64,000 nucleotides of DNA, from NCBI RefSeq assembly GCF_910584465.1, contig NZ_CAJUBK010000002.1, positions 74,141-138,140 of the forward strand, in the 5' to 3' direction. The translations under genes were made by a program, and so were the position numbers. A model generated the notes under the pieces. The model ran no database searches and was not told where the DNA came from. It saw nothing but the letters and a program-made list of their open reading frames with translations. The stretch's first letter is position 1. Every line of letters starts with the position of its first letter. Origin of the DNA: an uncultured Oscillibacter sp. GTDB taxonomy: Bacteria > Bacillota > Clostridia > Oscillospirales > Oscillospiraceae. This document shows positions 63,532 to 64,000 of the stretch, one piece after another.

Positions 63532-64000
63532 ATGAGCGAACTATTTGAAAAGTCCATCCGCACGCTGGAACTGCCCAGGGTGCTCCAACTGCTGTCCGAT
63601 CAGGCCGTCAGCGCCGAGGCCAAGGAGCGGGCCCTCCGGGTCTCCCCAGAGACGGAGCCGGAGGAGGTCCTCTGCCTCCTGGACCAGACCGACGCCGCCC
63701 GGCAGATGATCGGCCTCCGGGGCGCGCCCTCCTTCTCCGGGGTCAAGCCTGTGGCGGAGACCCTGGACCGCGCCGACCGGGGAGGCAGCCTGAACGCCCG
63801 GGAGCTGCTGCGGGTGGCGGGGCTGCTCACCGCCGCCCGCCGGGCCCGGGAGTACTTCAACGGCGACGCGTCCGGCAAGACCGCCATCGACCACCTCTTC
63901 CTCTCCCTCCACGGCAACCACTTCCTGGAGGAGAAGATCAAGCGCTGCATCCCCGACGAGGACACCATCGCCGACGCCGCCTCCCCGGAGCTGGCGGACA
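63532..64000 (+). CDS. mutS2: Endonuclease MutS2, N-terminal part (cut by the window end)
   Basis: The first 156 codons are in the window. It starts MSELFEKSIRTLELPRVLQLL, followed by SAEAKERALRVSPETEPEEVLCLLDQTDAARQMIG and the helical lever region, as in MutS2. The full protein would have the MutS-type ATPase and a Smr nuclease domain; it acts on stalled ribosomes or recombination intermediates. AGGAGG precedes the ATG. A hairpin (CCGCTCTCCC/GGGGAGCGG) lies between recO and this gene. Confidence 0.92.
   Translation, partial: MSELFEKSIRTLELPRVLQLLSDQAVSAEAKERALRVSPETEPEEVLCLLDQTDAARQMIGLRGAPSFSGVKPVAETLDRADRGGSLNARELLRVAGLLTAARRAREYFNGDASGKTAIDHLFLSLHGNHFLEEKIKRCIPDEDTIADAASPELAD

Overview
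The window looks like chromosome of a high-GC, spore-forming member of the Clostridia, most like the Oscillospiraceae (Flavonifractor/Lawsonibacter-type genomes). This rests on gene content: spoVAE, RNase J, MutS2, the era-yqzL-recO order, a tryptophan T-box, many XRE/ECF/MerR regulators, SLH and LysM surface proteins, strong GGAGG ribosome sites and high GC. The genus assignment is inference.

Layout. 1-4.4 kb: O-antigen-ligase and glycosyltransferase genes, a phage-tail-like orphan gene and a solitary spoVAE. 4.5-9.8 kb: lipoprotein deacetylase, cdd, metallo-hydrolase/YbjQ/small membrane protein operon, PilZ protein, and a membrane-bound MerR regulator with its own operator. 9.9-16.3 kb: serA behind a structured leader, mscS, GH18-SLH, a lipoprotein barnase with barstar, and a polytopic membrane protein. 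16.4-24.8 kb: an odd low-GC gene between inverted repeat halves, then two adjacent TrpXYZ-type ABC transporters; one has a Trp T-box and carries a fumarylacetoacetate-hydrolase-family gene, the other has a short leader ORF plus attenuator. 25-30.4 kb: UshA-LysM nucleotidase, smpB, ppi, SDR and the tmRNA gene ssrA. 30.4-33.5 kb: AT-rich accessory stretch downstream of ssrA and an ECF sigma/RsgI-like module with a DADGDGICD-repeat secreted protein. 33.8-36.4 kb: a small phage tail-tip-like cassette. 36.4-44.1 kb: ECF/DUF4179, DUF421/DUF4363, ackA and divergent tmcAL, and a DUF3298 lipoprotein. 44.3-49.3 kb: XRE/4-TM pair, orphan zinc-binding lipoprotein, HD protein and DEAD helicase. 49.6-64 kb: housekeeping and repair: rnj, radC, uvrB (LexA box), mmcQ/yjbR, EamA, ybaK, uvrA bracketed by two paralogous XRE regulators, era, yqzL, recO and the start of mutS2.

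The most unusual structure is a dispersed family of 90-180 bp intergenic composite palindromes. At least seven copies, in both orientations, sit mostly at gene ends. One pair of partial copies brackets a single odd gene, and one copy is bracketed by 37-bp exact direct repeats. Other points of interest are the lipid-anchored barnase, two promoters whose -35 box lies in the 3' arm of a terminator hairpin, a promoter element shared by a lipoprotein gene and a structured region before ssrA, and membrane proteins that share a C-terminal tail with the MerR regulator. No rRNA, tRNA, CRISPR array or complete mobile element was found.
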